64,000 nt of DNA from Verrucomicrobiota bacterium (lineage in GTDB: Bacteria > Verrucomicrobiota > Verrucomicrobiia > Opitutales > Opitutaceae), in NCBI GenBank assembly GCA_023426435.1, contig JAFAAS010000187.1:1-64000 (forward strand). The letters are read 5' to 3'. Positions 26,514 through 34,752 of this stretch are shown here, in pieces (within the stretch, counting starts at the first letter, position 1; every line of letters begins with the position of its first letter). The translations under genes were made by a program, and so were the position numbers. Under the pieces are notes generated by a model. It saw only the letters and a program-made list of their open reading frames with translations. It searched no databases and was not told the origin of the DNA.

Positions 26514-26994
26514 TTTGTTTTTACAGGAGGAAACGGAGAAAACAGAGAGGATAGATGCATCCGCTTTATCCAAAAGCGAATGGTCTCACCGAGCATATCA
26601 TCGCCGGGGCGATCGAGGTTCATCGCGACAAAGGACCCGGCTTAGTCGAATCGATCTACGAATGGTGTCTGATGCGCGAGTTGGAGCTCCGTCATCTCAC
26701 CACCAGTAATCAGAAGCTGATCACGATTTCCTACAAAGGATTTAATCGAGAAGAACCTCTCCGCTATGACGTGCTCGTTGAAGACTGCGTGCTGGTCGAA
26801 GCCAAGTCCGTCGAACGCATTCTGCCCATCCACAAGGCCCAGCTCCTGAGTTATATGAAACTCTTGGACGTTCCGATCGGCCTTCTGATCAACTTCAACG
26901 AAGCCAAGCTCACAGACGGCGTGTCCCGCCTCATCCTTCCCGGCGCCAACCAATAACCTCCTCCGTTCCCTCGGTTTCCTCCTGTAAAAACAAA
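26514..26994. mobile_element. Inverted-repeat-bounded mini-cassette carrying one GxxExxY gene
   Basis: Perfect 21-bp terminal inverted repeats (26514-26534 and 26974-26994, core TTTTTACAGGAGGAAAC) bound a 481-bp unit. Beyond the perfect part the similarity continues imperfectly for about 16 nt inward. The unit sits exactly between the TGA of the upstream gene and the ATG of the HIT gene (2 nt away). The AT-rich ends contrast with the host DNA. No transposase or clear target-site duplication is present, so mobilisation would need help in trans, as for MITEs. That it is mobile is inference. Confidence 0.65.
26555..26956 (+). CDS. GxxExxY protein (PD-(D/E)XK-like)
   Basis: Protein of 133 residues of the sporadically distributed GxxExxY family, named for GLVESIYE at about residues 29-36. 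A D...ExK core is visible in RYDVLVEDCVLVEAKSVERI, which fits a PD-(D/E)XK nuclease-like fold, and the usual ending DVPIGLLINFNEAKLTDGV follows. Biological function is unknown. It has the less GC-extreme codon use expected for a transferred gene, and it is the only gene inside the inverted-repeat cassette. A purine-rich GAGAGG lies 11 nt before the ATG. Confidence 0.93.
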   Translation: MHPLYPKANGLTEHIIAGAIEVHRDKGPGLVESIYEWCLMRELELRHLTTSNQKLITISYKGFNREEPLRYDVLVEDCVLVEAKSVERILPIHKAQLLSYMKLLDVPIGLLINFNEAKLTDGVSRLILPGANQ

Positions 26995-26996
26995 CC

Positions 26997-27338
26997 ATGT
27001 CAAAAACCATCTTCCAAAAAATCATCGATCGCGAAATCCCCGCCAAGATCGAGCACGAGGACGACCGCTGCATCGTCCTCCACGACATCCAGCCCCAAGC
27101 CCCGACCCACCTCCTCATCGTCCCCAAAAAACTGATACCGCGCGTCGGCGAAGCCACGCCGGCCGACGAAGCCCTCCTCGGCCACCTTCTCGTCACCGCC
27201 GGCGTCGTCGCGAAGAAACTCAACCTCACCCAAGGCTTCCGCATCGTCATCAACCACGGCCCCCACGCCTGCGAATCCGTCCCCCACCTCCACGTGCATC
27301 TCATCGCCGGCCGCCAAATGACCTGGCCCCCAGGCTAA
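26997..27338 (+). CDS. HIT-family nucleotide hydrolase (Hint-like)
   Basis: Protein of 113 residues, full length for bacterial Hint proteins, which hydrolyse AMP-N phosphoramidates. It opens with TIFQKIIDREIPAKIEHEDD and has APTHLLIVPKKLIPRV and the catalytic histidine triad in VPHLHVHLIAGR. The mRNA leader before its ATG is now the right inverted repeat of the GxxExxY cassette, so its native promoter or RBS may have been displaced. Confidence 0.95.
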   Translation: MSKTIFQKIIDREIPAKIEHEDDRCIVLHDIQPQAPTHLLIVPKKLIPRVGEATPADEALLGHLLVTAGVVAKKLNLTQGFRIVINHGPHACESVPHLHVHLIAGRQMTWPPG

Positions 27339-27399
27339 GGTAGAGCGGGTTGTCCCCAACCGCCGCCACGCGCCGCACCGAGGACAACGCCACCCTACC
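27339..27399. repeat. Pair of GGTAG-headed palindromic repeats in opposite orientation
   Basis: A GGTAGAGCGGGTTG...CAACCGC element (27339-27363) and an inverted relative (27378-27399, ending CCACCCTACC) occupy the gap between the convergent HIT and dprA genes. Confidence 0.5.
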
Positions 27400-28534
27400 G
27401 CGCCTCGAACTTCCCATCCGGCCGCTTGGCCACGGCGCGTTTGATCTCCAGCATCATCAACGCCGCCGACACCTGCGCTGACCCCAATCCCGTCTGCGCC
27501 ACGATCGCATCCGGCGCGAGAATCTCCCCGCCCGCGAAACACGTCCACACGGCATTCTCCTCCGGCGACAAACCTTCCAGCGCCAGCGCCGCTCCTCCCG
27601 TTCCCTCTCCCGCCTTCTCCGGAATCGCCGCCGGCCGCAGCCCGTCGAGATAGTTCAATTCCGACAGCAGATCATCGACGCTCGTCAGCAACGTCGCGCC
27701 ATCGCGAATCAGCTGATGACACCCCGCGCTCGTCGCCTGATCGATCCGCCCCGGCACCGCAAAAATCAATCGCCCATACTCACCCGCAAACCGCGCCGTG
27801 ATCATCGCCCCGCCGCTCACATCCGTCTCCACCACCACGATCGCTTCGCACATCCCCGCCACCACGCGATTGCGCATCGGAAAACTCTGCCGATCCGCCC
27901 GCCGCCCGAACGGAAACTCCGACAACACCACGCCGTTCGCTTCGATCTTCCGATACAACTCCAGGTTCTCCGGCGGATAAATGATATCGATCCCGCACCC
28001 CACCACTCCCGCCGTCTTCCCGCCCACCGACAACGCTCCTTCATGCGCCGCCGTGTCGATCCCGCGCGCCAACCCGCTCACCACGCAAAACCCCAGCCGC
28101 GCCAGTTCCGCGCCCAACTTCTTCGCCACCGCCATCCCGTAAAGCGTCGTCCGCCGCGACCCCACGATCGCAACACACGGATGATCGAACTCGTAACGAC
28201 CTTTTCGATACAACCCGATCGGCGGATCGTTGATCTCCTTCAAAAGCTTCGGATACCCGGCATCCCGGGCCGTGATGAAATCCGCGCCGCTCTTCGCCAT
28301 CCGCTCCTCCTCCCGCGCCAGATTGAAATGCTCGCGCCAGCTCGCGATCGTCGCACTGATCACCGGCCCCACGCCCTTCACGCTCTCCAACCTTTTCGCC
28401 GGCGTATCGAACACCGCGCGCGGATCGCCGCCCAACTCCGCCAGCAACCGGTTCAACGTCACCGGCCCGATATTCGGCAGCGCGTTCAACACGAGAAACG
28501 CCTGCCGTTCGCTCAGCTCGTTCGCCGTGTTCAT
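27395..28534 (-). CDS. dprA: DNA-processing protein DprA
   Basis: DprA (Smf) loads RecA on incoming single-stranded DNA in natural transformation. The 379-residue protein has an N-terminal SAM-like helical part (FLVLNALPNIGPVTLNRLL). The Rossmann core follows, with VAIVGSRRTTLYGMAVAKKL, VSGLARGIDTAAHEGALSVGG, FPMRNRVVAGMCEAIVVVE, and VPGRIDQATSAGCHQLIRDGA. A C-terminal winged helix (about residues 315-379) completes it. Its ATG overlaps the stop of nnr by 1 nt, so it is the last gene of the pdxJ-acpS-unknown-nnr-dprA run. The larger open frame to 29137 is antisense/out-of-frame to nnr and is not used. Confidence 0.95.
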   Translation of the reverse strand: MNTANELSERQAFLVLNALPNIGPVTLNRLLAELGGDPRAVFDTPAKRLESVKGVGPVISATIASWREHFNLAREEERMAKSGADFITARDAGYPKLLKEINDPPIGLYRKGRYEFDHPCVAIVGSRRTTLYGMAVAKKLGAELARLGFCVVSGLARGIDTAAHEGALSVGGKTAGVVGCGIDIIYPPENLELYRKIEANGVVLSEFPFGRRADRQSFPMRNRVVAGMCEAIVVVETDVSGGAMITARFAGEYGRLIFAVPGRIDQATSAGCHQLIRDGATLLTSVDDLLSELNYLDGLRPAAIPEKAGEGTGGAALALEGLSPEENAVWTCFAGGEILAPDAIVAQTGLGSAQVSAALMMLEIKRAVAKRPDGKFEAR

Positions 28535-30009
28535 CACCACGCCTCCTCTTCGCGCAACGCCGCACCCAGATAGTCCAACAACTCCGTCGTCCGCACCGCC
28601 ACTTGGCCACGCCGACGGGCCAGCGCCTCCGCCGCGAGTCCGTGCCACACCACCCCGCGCGCTGCCGCCACCACCGCATCGTTCGGCGTCTGCGCCAGCA
28701 TCGTCCCAATCATCCCCGCAAGCAGATCGCCACTTCCGCCCCGCGCCAGCACCGGCCCCCCATAAAACGAGTGATACACCATCTCCTCTTTCGCCACGCG
28801 TGTGACCGGACCTTTCAACACCACCACCGCCCCCGTCTCCGCCGCAAATTCCCCCAACGTCCTCCCCTCCGCGATGCGCTGAAACTCGCCCGCATGCGGC
28901 GTCACCACACACGGCGATTTCACCGCGCGCACGATCTCCGGCTGCAACGCATCCGCATCCAACACCACCGGCACGCTCGCCTTCGCCACCACATCCTTCA
29001 CCAACGCCAGCGTCTCCAGCTCCCGTCCGATTCCCGGTCCGATCACCAACGCATCCGCCCGTTCGATCCGCTCGCGCAACAACGTCTCGCCTTCGAGCGC
29101 CAATCCGCCGCCCGGCGTTTCCGGCCACGCCACCCAAATCGCCTCCGGCACCCGCGCCGCAAACGCCGCCGCCACCGACTCCGGCACAAACGCCGTCACC
29201 AAACCCGCGCCGGCCTTCAACGCCGCCTGCACCGTCATCATCGCCGCGCCGGGATAATTCCTCGATCCCGCCAGCACGAACACATGCCGGAAACTCCGCT
29301 TGTCCGAGCGCGATTCCCGCAAGCTCGCCAGCCGCCCCAACACCGCCGGCGTCAGCACCCGTTCACCGCCCGCCTCCTGCTCGCCGGAAAAGAATCCAAG
29401 ATCCAAATACCGCACGCGCCCCGCGACCTCGCTCTCCAACACCGGCCGCTTCACCGATCCCGTCGCATACGTAAAATCCGCCCGAAACAATCCCGCGCTC
29501 GGCAAATCCACTGCCGCCCGCAGCCGCACGTCCCGCGCATTCACCTCCTCGATACACCTCTGCACCCGCTCCTCCGCCGGCGGCCGGAACTGAAACCCAA
29601 AAATTCCATCGAGGCACAACTCATAGCCGCGCGCCCGCCATTCACCCGACTTCACCTCGACCCGCCCGGTCCGCGACAACTCCCGCCACGCCCGAACCGC
29701 CAGCGGCCGCAGCGCCCGCTCCCCCAACACAAACATCACCTCCGCCGTCGCTCCCGGAAAACGCCGCAACACGTCCGTCGCCGCAATCAAGGCGTCTCCA
29801 CCATTGTGGCCTTTTCCCACCAGCACGAGCACGCGGCCATTCGACCCAAATCCGCCAATCTCCTGAAAATCCCGCAGCACCGCCTCCGCAATCGCCCGGC
29901 CCGCCCGCTGCATCGCCGCCCATTCTTTCTCTTCGTCGCCGGCAAACAACCGCGCCTCCAACTCCCGCGCTTCGTCACACGACAAAATCGGATGGCTCGC
30001 GGCGATCAT
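28534..30009 (-). CDS. nnr: Bifunctional NAD(P)H-hydrate epimerase / ADP-dependent dehydratase
   Basis: Repairs damaged NAD(P)H hydrates. The N-terminal epimerase (YjeF_N, residues about 10-205) shows VLVLVGKGHNGGDALIAA. The C-terminal ribokinase-like dehydratase (about 220-491) shows VFVLAGSRNYPGAAMMTVQAALKAG, ALVIGPGIGRE, VVTPHAGEFQRIA and the GGSGDLLAGMIG loop with the catalytic Asp. Both halves are complete. It sits between an unknown membrane-anchored protein (3 nt upstream) and dprA (1-nt overlap). Confidence 0.95.
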   Translation of the reverse strand: MIAASHPILSCDEARELEARLFAGDEEKEWAAMQRAGRAIAEAVLRDFQEIGGFGSNGRVLVLVGKGHNGGDALIAATDVLRRFPGATAEVMFVLGERALRPLAVRAWRELSRTGRVEVKSGEWRARGYELCLDGIFGFQFRPPAEERVQRCIEEVNARDVRLRAAVDLPSAGLFRADFTYATGSVKRPVLESEVAGRVRYLDLGFFSGEQEAGGERVLTPAVLGRLASLRESRSDKRSFRHVFVLAGSRNYPGAAMMTVQAALKAGAGLVTAFVPESVAAAFAARVPEAIWVAWPETPGGGLALEGETLLRERIERADALVIGPGIGRELETLALVKDVVAKASVPVVLDADALQPEIVRAVKSPCVVTPHAGEFQRIAEGRTLGEFAAETGAVVVLKGPVTRVAKEEMVYHSFYGGPVLARGGSGDLLAGMIGTMLAQTPNDAVVAAARGVVWHGLAAEALARRRGQVAVRTTELLDYLGAALREEEAW

Positions 30010-30012
30010 ACA

Positions 30013-30564
30013 TCACTCCCGGCGATCCTTCTCACTCGTGCCAAGCTTCAGCGGCGTCTGCTCCGGCATCGCCGGCCGCGGCGGTTCTTCCACCGGCGGC
30101 GCAAACGCCTGCTCCCATCGCGCCCGCATCCACTCGCGCCGCATCTCTTCCGTCTCCGTGTATCGCAGCGGCGCATTCTCCGGCACGCCATGCGTCAGCA
30201 CCGGCCGCGTCAGCTGCGGGATCGAGCGAAAATAATACACGTCTCCATTCCGCAGCACTTCGTAGAACAACGAATACGATTTCCGCGCCGTATCCCACAT
30301 CGCCACTTCCGTGATGTCGTTCTTCCACACCGCGAACTCGCTCCACTGCGCAAACACCGCCTCGATCTCGCTCAACACAGGACGCTCCAGTCTCACCGTC
30401 GTCGGCTCCACCTTCGGCGGCGGCGGCGGGGGCGGCGGATCCGGCAGCGACCACACGAACAACGCTCCGAGCACGAAACCCAACGTGATCCACGACGGTG
30501 TCTTCGAGAGCTTCGACGGCGTCACCGGCCTTTCGCTGCTCTCTTCTTTTTCGTCTTCGTCCAT
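30013..30564 (-). CDS. Membrane-anchored protein of unknown function
   Basis: Protein of 183 residues. A charged N-terminus (MDEDEKEESSERP) is followed by one transmembrane helix (about residues 25-41, WITLGFVLGALFVWSLP), a run of eight prolines, and an outside domain (VRLERPVLSEIEAVFAQW...DVYYFRSIPQLTRPVL). The topology is N-in, C-out with no cleavable signal. I do not recognise the family. It lies 6 nt after acpS and 3 nt before nnr, clearly in one transcription unit. Confidence 0.7.
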   Translation of the reverse strand: MDEDEKEESSERPVTPSKLSKTPSWITLGFVLGALFVWSLPDPPPPPPPPKVEPTTVRLERPVLSEIEAVFAQWSEFAVWKNDITEVAMWDTARKSYSLFYEVLRNGDVYYFRSIPQLTRPVLTHGVPENAPLRYTETEEMRREWMRARWEQAFAPPVEEPPRPAMPEQTPLKLGTSEKDRRE

Positions 30565-30570
30565 GGCGCT

Positions 30571-30984
30571 TCAGGCCCGCACGACCGCCGCGACGGCCAT
30601 CGCATAGTTTTCCGTGTGCGAAAGCGTGAGCAGCACATGCGTCCCACCCACATGCGCCAGCAGCGCCTCGCCTTGCGCGTCGAGCCGCACCTTCGGCTCA
30701 TGCCGATCGCCGTGATAAACCGAGATCGACTTCCAACCGAGCTCCGCGCCGATGCCCGTCGTGAAACATTTCGACACCGCCTCCTTCGCCGCGAACCGCG
30801 CCGCAATGTGCTTGTGCGGATGCGCCATCCCCGCGCAATACGCGCGCTCTTCCTCCGTCAGGATGCGATCGATGAACCGGTCGCCATGACGCAACATCAC
30901 GCTTTTGATTCGCGCCACTTCGATGAGATCCGCCCCCAGGCCGATCAACACGCCTCCGGGAGGAAGTTGAAGGTCGAATTTCAT
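30571..30984 (-). CDS. acpS: Holo-[acyl-carrier-protein] synthase
   Basis: Transfers 4'-phosphopantetheine from CoA to ACP for fatty-acid synthesis. The 137-residue protein has the Mg-binding Asp in GLGADLIEVARI, the Glu in RFAAKEAVSKCF, and the conserved ending LTLSHTENYAMAVAAVV. It is 13 nt downstream of pdxJ, the pairing seen in many bacteria. Confidence 0.95.
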   Translation of the reverse strand: MKFDLQLPPGGVLIGLGADLIEVARIKSVMLRHGDRFIDRILTEEERAYCAGMAHPHKHIAARFAAKEAVSKCFTTGIGAELGWKSISVYHGDRHEPKVRLDAQGEALLAHVGGTHVLLTLSHTENYAMAVAAVVRA

Positions 30985-30997
30985 CCCGCGGCTTCGT

Positions 30998-31744
30998 TCA
31001 CGCGTTCATCCGCGTCTTCATCTCGCGCACCGCCTCTTCAATCCCCGTGAAAATCGCCCGGCTCATGATGCTATGGCCGATGTTCAACTCGTGCAGATGC
31101 GGCAATCCCCGCAGCTCCGCGATATTCACATAGTTGATACCGTGGCCCGCATTCACGACCAACCCCAGATCGCGCGCCCGCACCGCGCCGATTCGCAGCC
31201 GCTGAAATTCCCGCGCGCGCTTCTTCTCGTCGAAATACGCATTCGCATACGCGCCCGTGTGCAATTCCACCCAGGGCGCTTTCAACTTCGACGAGCATTC
31301 GATCTGCGGCTCGTCGGGATCGATGAACAGGCTCGTCTTGATCCCCGCCTCGTTCATCGCATCGACCACCGCCGCCACGCGCTCGCGATTGCTGACCACG
31401 TCGAGTCCGCCTTCCGTCGTGATCTCCTGCCGGCTCTCCGGCACCAGACACACCGAATCCGGCTTCAACTTCAGCGCCAGCTCCGTCATCGCCGGCGTGC
31501 ACGCCATTTCCAAATTCAAACGCGTCGCGATCGACTCGCGCAGACGCCACACATCGCGCTCCTGAATGTGCCGCCGATCCTCCCGCAGATGCACCGTGAT
31601 CCCATCCGCGCCAGCGCGTTCGCAAAGCTGCGCGAGCAGCACCGGATCCGGCTCCACGGCGCCGCCACAGGTCGCATCGTTGTCGCGATAGCGCGCCTGC
31701 CGGAGGGTCGCGCAGTGGTCGATGTTGACGCCGAGCAAGATCAT
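30998..31744 (-). CDS. pdxJ: Pyridoxine 5'-phosphate synthase
   Basis: Final ring-closing enzyme of DXP-dependent vitamin B6 synthesis, a TIM barrel of 248 residues. It opens with the family signature LLGVNIDHCATLRQAR and continues DGITVHLREDRRHIQERDV, CLVPESRQEITTEGGLDV, ELHTGAYANAY and NAGHGINYVNI. Between RQAR and PDPV there is a longer insert (YRDNDATCGGAVE) than in the E. coli enzyme, a variant also seen in other phyla. It is the first gene of the run leading to dprA. Confidence 0.95.
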   Translation of the reverse strand: MILLGVNIDHCATLRQARYRDNDATCGGAVEPDPVLLAQLCERAGADGITVHLREDRRHIQERDVWRLRESIATRLNLEMACTPAMTELALKLKPDSVCLVPESRQEITTEGGLDVVSNRERVAAVVDAMNEAGIKTSLFIDPDEPQIECSSKLKAPWVELHTGAYANAYFDEKKRAREFQRLRIGAVRARDLGLVVNAGHGINYVNIAELRGLPHLHELNIGHSIMSRAIFTGIEEAVREMKTRMNA

Positions 31745-31836
31745 CGGAGCGCAGCACTATAGTTTGGCCGTTGCGGAAACCAAGAAATGAATCGCCGCTT
31801 CCCGCCGTTCATGGCTTTTTCCGACACCACTGCACC

Positions 31837-32538
31837 GTGACACTCCCTTCGCCCAAACGAGAAAACCTCCTTCTCAATCTCGCCTTCAACCTCGCGCTCC
31901 CCGCCTTCGTGCTCTCCAAGCTGAGCAAGCCCGAATGGCTCGGCCCGGTCGGAGGACTCGTCGTCGCGCTCGCCTTCCCTCTCGGCTACGGGGTGTGGGA
32001 TTTCACCCAGCGCCGTCAGGCAAATTTCATCTCCATCATCGGCTTCCTCAGCGTGCTGCTCACCGGCGGACTTGGCCTCCTGAAAACCGACAACTTCTGG
32101 TTCGCCGTGAAAGAGGCCGCGGTCCCCACCGTCATCGGCATCGCCGTGCTCGTTTCGCTGAAATCGAAACGCCCCCTCGTCCACACTTTCCTCTACAACG
32201 ACCAGGTGATTGACGTCCCGAAAGTCGACGCCGCCCTCGCCGCGCGCAACAACCGCGCCGGCTTCGAACGCCTGCTCGTCACCTCGAGCTATCTGCTCAC
32301 CGCGTCGTTTCTCGTCAGCGCCGTGCTCAACTACGCCCTCGCCCGCTATCTGCTGAAAAGTCCCGCAGGCACGCCGGAATTCAACGCCGAGCTCGGCCAA
32401 ATGCAGCTGCTGAGCTGGCCCGTGATCGTGCTCCCAAGCATGGCGATGACCCTCTACGCCCTCTGGCGACTGCTCGCCGGCGTGCAGAAACTCACCGGCC
32501 TCACGCTCGAAGAAGTCTTCCACGCGCAAAAGAAGTAG
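31837..32538 (+). CDS. VC0807-like integral membrane protein
   Basis: Protein of 233 residues with six or so hydrophobic helices and the pattern of the VC0807 family (a relative of intracellular septation protein A): NLAFNLALPAFVLSKLS, VVALAFPLGYGVWDF, NFISIIGFLSVLLTGGLGLL, a loop with LYNDQVIDVPKVDAAL, and SYLLTASFLVSAVLNYALARYLL. Function is not established. I prefer the GTG at 31837 over the TTG at 31771, which would add a non-membrane stretch overlapping the likely promoter. Confidence 0.75.
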   Translation: MTLPSPKRENLLLNLAFNLALPAFVLSKLSKPEWLGPVGGLVVALAFPLGYGVWDFTQRRQANFISIIGFLSVLLTGGLGLLKTDNFWFAVKEAAVPTVIGIAVLVSLKSKRPLVHTFLYNDQVIDVPKVDAALAARNNRAGFERLLVTSSYLLTASFLVSAVLNYALARYLLKSPAGTPEFNAELGQMQLLSWPVIVLPSMAMTLYALWRLLAGVQKLTGLTLEEVFHAQKK

Positions 32539-32568
32539 GTGGAGCCCGACGTCCCCGTCGGGCTTTTT
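32539..32568 (+). terminator. Palindromic repeat acting as terminator
   Basis: A GTGGAG-headed repeat with stem CCCGACG / CGTCGGG and loop TCCC is followed by CTTTTT. It begins right after the stop codon (TAG) of the VC0807-like gene. The same element without the T-run is at 20681, so a repeat has here become a rho-independent terminator. Confidence 0.75.
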
Positions 32569-32581
32569 AGTCCGTCGCCCC

Positions 32582-32632
32582 GGTAGGGCGAGGCGTCCCC
32601 GCCGAGCCGCGCGCGCGGTCAACTACCCGCGC
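32582..32632. repeat. Two GTAG-headed palindromic repeats, opposite orientation
   Basis: GGTAGGGCG-AGGC-GTCCCC-GCC... (32582-32605) and a second element on the minus strand (32611-32632, reading GCGGGTAGTTGACCGC). The second includes the TAG stop codon of gltA (32623-32625). Confidence 0.5.
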
Positions 32633-33927
32633 TTCTCCATCGGCACATATTCCCGCGTCTGCGCGCCCACGTAAATCTGCCGCGGACGATAGATCTTCAG
32701 CTTCGGGTTCTGCGCGACTTCACGCCATTGCGCGATCCAGCCCGGCATGCGTCCGATCGCGAACATCACCGTGAACATGTTCAACGGAATGCCCAGCGCG
32801 CGCATGATCAGGCCCGAGTAGAAATCGACGTTCGGATAAAGCTTCCGCGAGATGAAGTAGTCGTCGTTCAACGCCACTTCCTCGAGCTTCATCGCGATGT
32901 TCAGCAGCGGATCGTCTTTGATCCCGAGCGAACCAAGCGCCTTGTAGAAACTCGCTTTGATGATCTTCGCCCGCGGATCGTAGTTCTTGTAAACGCGATG
33001 GCCAAAACCCATCAGCCGCTCGCCCTTCCCGGCCTTCGCCGCCGCGATGAACTTCGTGCCGTCATCGCCTTCGTCATGGATGCTCTGCAGCATCTCGAGC
33101 ACCGCCATGTTCGCACCGCCATGCAACGGGCCCCAGAGCGCATTCACGCCCGCGGAAATCGAGGCGAACAGATTCGCGCCCGCCGACGCCACCATGCGCA
33201 CCGTCGAGGTCGAACAGTTCTGCTCGTGATCGGCGTGCAGGAGGAGGAATAGATTCAACGCCGACGCGACTTCCGGCGTCGCGACATACGGCGTGTAAGG
33301 TTCCGAGAACAACAGGTGCAGGAAGTTCTCGCAGTATCCAAGATCCGGACGCGGATCGTTGAACGGCATGCCGTTGTTCACGCGGAAAATGTGCGCCGCG
33401 ATCGTCCGCACCTTCGAAATCGCGATCGCCGCCGCCTCGTCGAAATGCTCGATGTCGCGCTGGTGATTGTTGCTCGCAAGGTGCGGGTAATAAGCACCGA
33501 GCGCGTTGAAGGTCGCCGAGAGCACCGCCATCGGATGCGAGTCGCGCGGAAAATTCTGCAGGAACCGCAGCATGCCTTCGCGCAACCGCGCGTTTGTCGT
33601 CAGCCGGCTCGAAAACCCCTGCCGCTGCTCCTTCGTCGGCAGCTCGCCATACATCACCAGGTAGGCGGTCTCGACGAAACTCGAATGCTGCGCGAGCTGC
33701 TCGATCGGATACCCCCGGTAACGCAGCACGCCGGCCTCGCCATCGATGAACGTGATCGAGCTCGTGCAGGAACCCGTGTTGCCAAAACCGTCGTCAAACG
33801 TGATCGCCCCCGTCTCGGCACGCAGCTTCGATATATCGATCCCGCGTTCACCCTCGGTGCCCACAATCATGGGCAGTTTGTAGTCCTTGTCGTCGAGGTG
33901 GAGTGTAGCGGGAGGGAGGGTAGCCAT
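32623..33927 (-). CDS. gltA: Citrate synthase
   Basis: Condenses oxaloacetate and acetyl-CoA as the entry step of the TCA cycle. The 434-residue protein has the length of the hexameric Gram-negative type. Active-site blocks are LHADHEQNCSTSTVRM, SISAGVNALWGPLHGGAN and MGFGHRVYKNYDPRA, and the N-terminal domain (YKLPMIVGTEGERGIDISKL) matches type II enzymes that are often NADH-inhibited. The frame is open to 34011, but MATLPPATLHLDD at 33927 fits the family. A long imperfect hairpin lies 68 nt upstream. Confidence 0.96.
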   Translation of the reverse strand: MATLPPATLHLDDKDYKLPMIVGTEGERGIDISKLRAETGAITFDDGFGNTGSCTSSITFIDGEAGVLRYRGYPIEQLAQHSSFVETAYLVMYGELPTKEQRQGFSSRLTTNARLREGMLRFLQNFPRDSHPMAVLSATFNALGAYYPHLASNNHQRDIEHFDEAAAIAISKVRTIAAHIFRVNNGMPFNDPRPDLGYCENFLHLLFSEPYTPYVATPEVASALNLFLLLHADHEQNCSTSTVRMVASAGANLFASISAGVNALWGPLHGGANMAVLEMLQSIHDEGDDGTKFIAAAKAGKGERLMGFGHRVYKNYDPRAKIIKASFYKALGSLGIKDDPLLNIAMKLEEVALNDDYFISRKLYPNVDFYSGLIMRALGIPLNMFTVMFAIGRMPGWIAQWREVAQNPKLKIYRPRQIYVGAQTREYVPMEKRG

Positions 33928-33994
33928 CGTCGGCGAAACGAAGCCAAATCCATGCCGCTGGCAAAGCAATCTTGCGCCGGATCCTGCCAATTCC

Positions 33995-34031
33995 GTCGCA
34001 TCGTTTTCCACGATAGGAAACGTTATGCGAC
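33995..34031 (-). promoter_or_regulatory. Imperfect 15-bp inverted repeat upstream of gltA
   Basis: GTCGCATCGTTTTCC (33995-34009) faces GGAAACGTTATGCGAC (34016-34031) across a 6-nt ACGATA loop, with a small bulge. It lies between the hisH stop (34048) and the gltA ATG. No U-tract follows, so an operator or leader structure for gltA is likelier than a terminator. Confidence 0.45.
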
Positions 34032-34047
34032 GTATCGATTCTCCTGA

Positions 34048-34686
34048 TTACGCGCCCGCCGCGACGGTCGCGAAGTTCCGATAGATCTGCAGTCCTTTCG
34101 CCTGGCTTTTCTCCGGGTGAAACTGCGTCGCGAACACCCGACCCCGCCCGATCGCCGCCGTGAAGATCCCGCCATAATCGCACTCCGCCAACACCAGCTC
34201 CGCCTCCCGCGGCACACAGTGAAAGCTGTGCACAAAATAAAACGACTCGCCTTCGCGCGTCAGCGAGTTCGCCAGCGGCGAATCCGCCTGCCGAAACGTC
34301 ACCGTGTTCCAGCCCATGTGCGGAATCTTGATCCCTGCCGGACGCCGGAAACGCACCACCTCGCCGGCGAAAACTCCCAGCCCCTTCACATCCCCTTCCT
34401 CCGATCGCTCGAACAGCGCCTGCATCCCAAGACACACCCCCAAAAACGGCCGATCCGCCGCGATCCACTCACGCACGGCATCGTCCAACTTCGTCGCCCG
34501 CAGCGACGCCACGCAGTCGCGCAACGCCCCCACGCCCGGCAACACCAGCCCCTGCCCGCCACTCGCCGCCAGCTCCTCCGGCGTGCGCACGACCCGCGGC
34601 TCCGCCCCCACCGCCTCCAACGCCTTCGTGACGCTGCGCAGGTTGCAAATACCGGTATCGATAACGGCGATGGGAGTGGCACTCAT
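34048..34686 (-). CDS. hisH: Imidazole glycerol phosphate synthase, glutaminase subunit HisH
   Basis: Supplies ammonia to HisF in histidine synthesis. The 212-residue protein shows IAVIDTGICNLRSVTKALEAVG, VLPGVGALRDCV, the nucleophile Cys in FLGVCLGMQALFERS, and His/Glu in VFATQFHPEKSQAKG. The ATG is formed exactly at the edge of the REP pair separating it from hisB, and no Shine-Dalgarno is visible. hisF and hisA are not in the window. It is the last gene of a hisD-hisC-hisB-hisH run. Confidence 0.95.
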   Translation of the reverse strand: MSATPIAVIDTGICNLRSVTKALEAVGAEPRVVRTPEELAASGGQGLVLPGVGALRDCVASLRATKLDDAVREWIAADRPFLGVCLGMQALFERSEEGDVKGLGVFAGEVVRFRRPAGIKIPHMGWNTVTFRQADSPLANSLTREGESFYFVHSFHCVPREAELVLAECDYGGIFTAAIGRGRVFATQFHPEKSQAKGLQIYRNFATVAAGA

Positions 34687-34752
34687 GTAGGAGCGAGCTT
34701 GCTCGCGATGGAGAATCGCGCTGAACGAATCGCCTGCAAGCAGGCTCCTACA
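34686..34752. repeat. Inverted REP pair forming the hisB-hisH spacer
   Basis: The first REP (34686-34709) has the variant stem GCGAGCTTGCTCGC; the second, inverted (34729-34752), has the standard GCCTGCAAGCAGGC. The unit contains the hisB stop codon (34748-34750), and its outer T is the first base of the hisH start codon complement. Confidence 0.9.

Noticed and set aside
27395..29137. 580-codon extended DprA
   Set aside because: The extra part overlaps nnr out of frame; DprA homology begins at the ATG at 28534.
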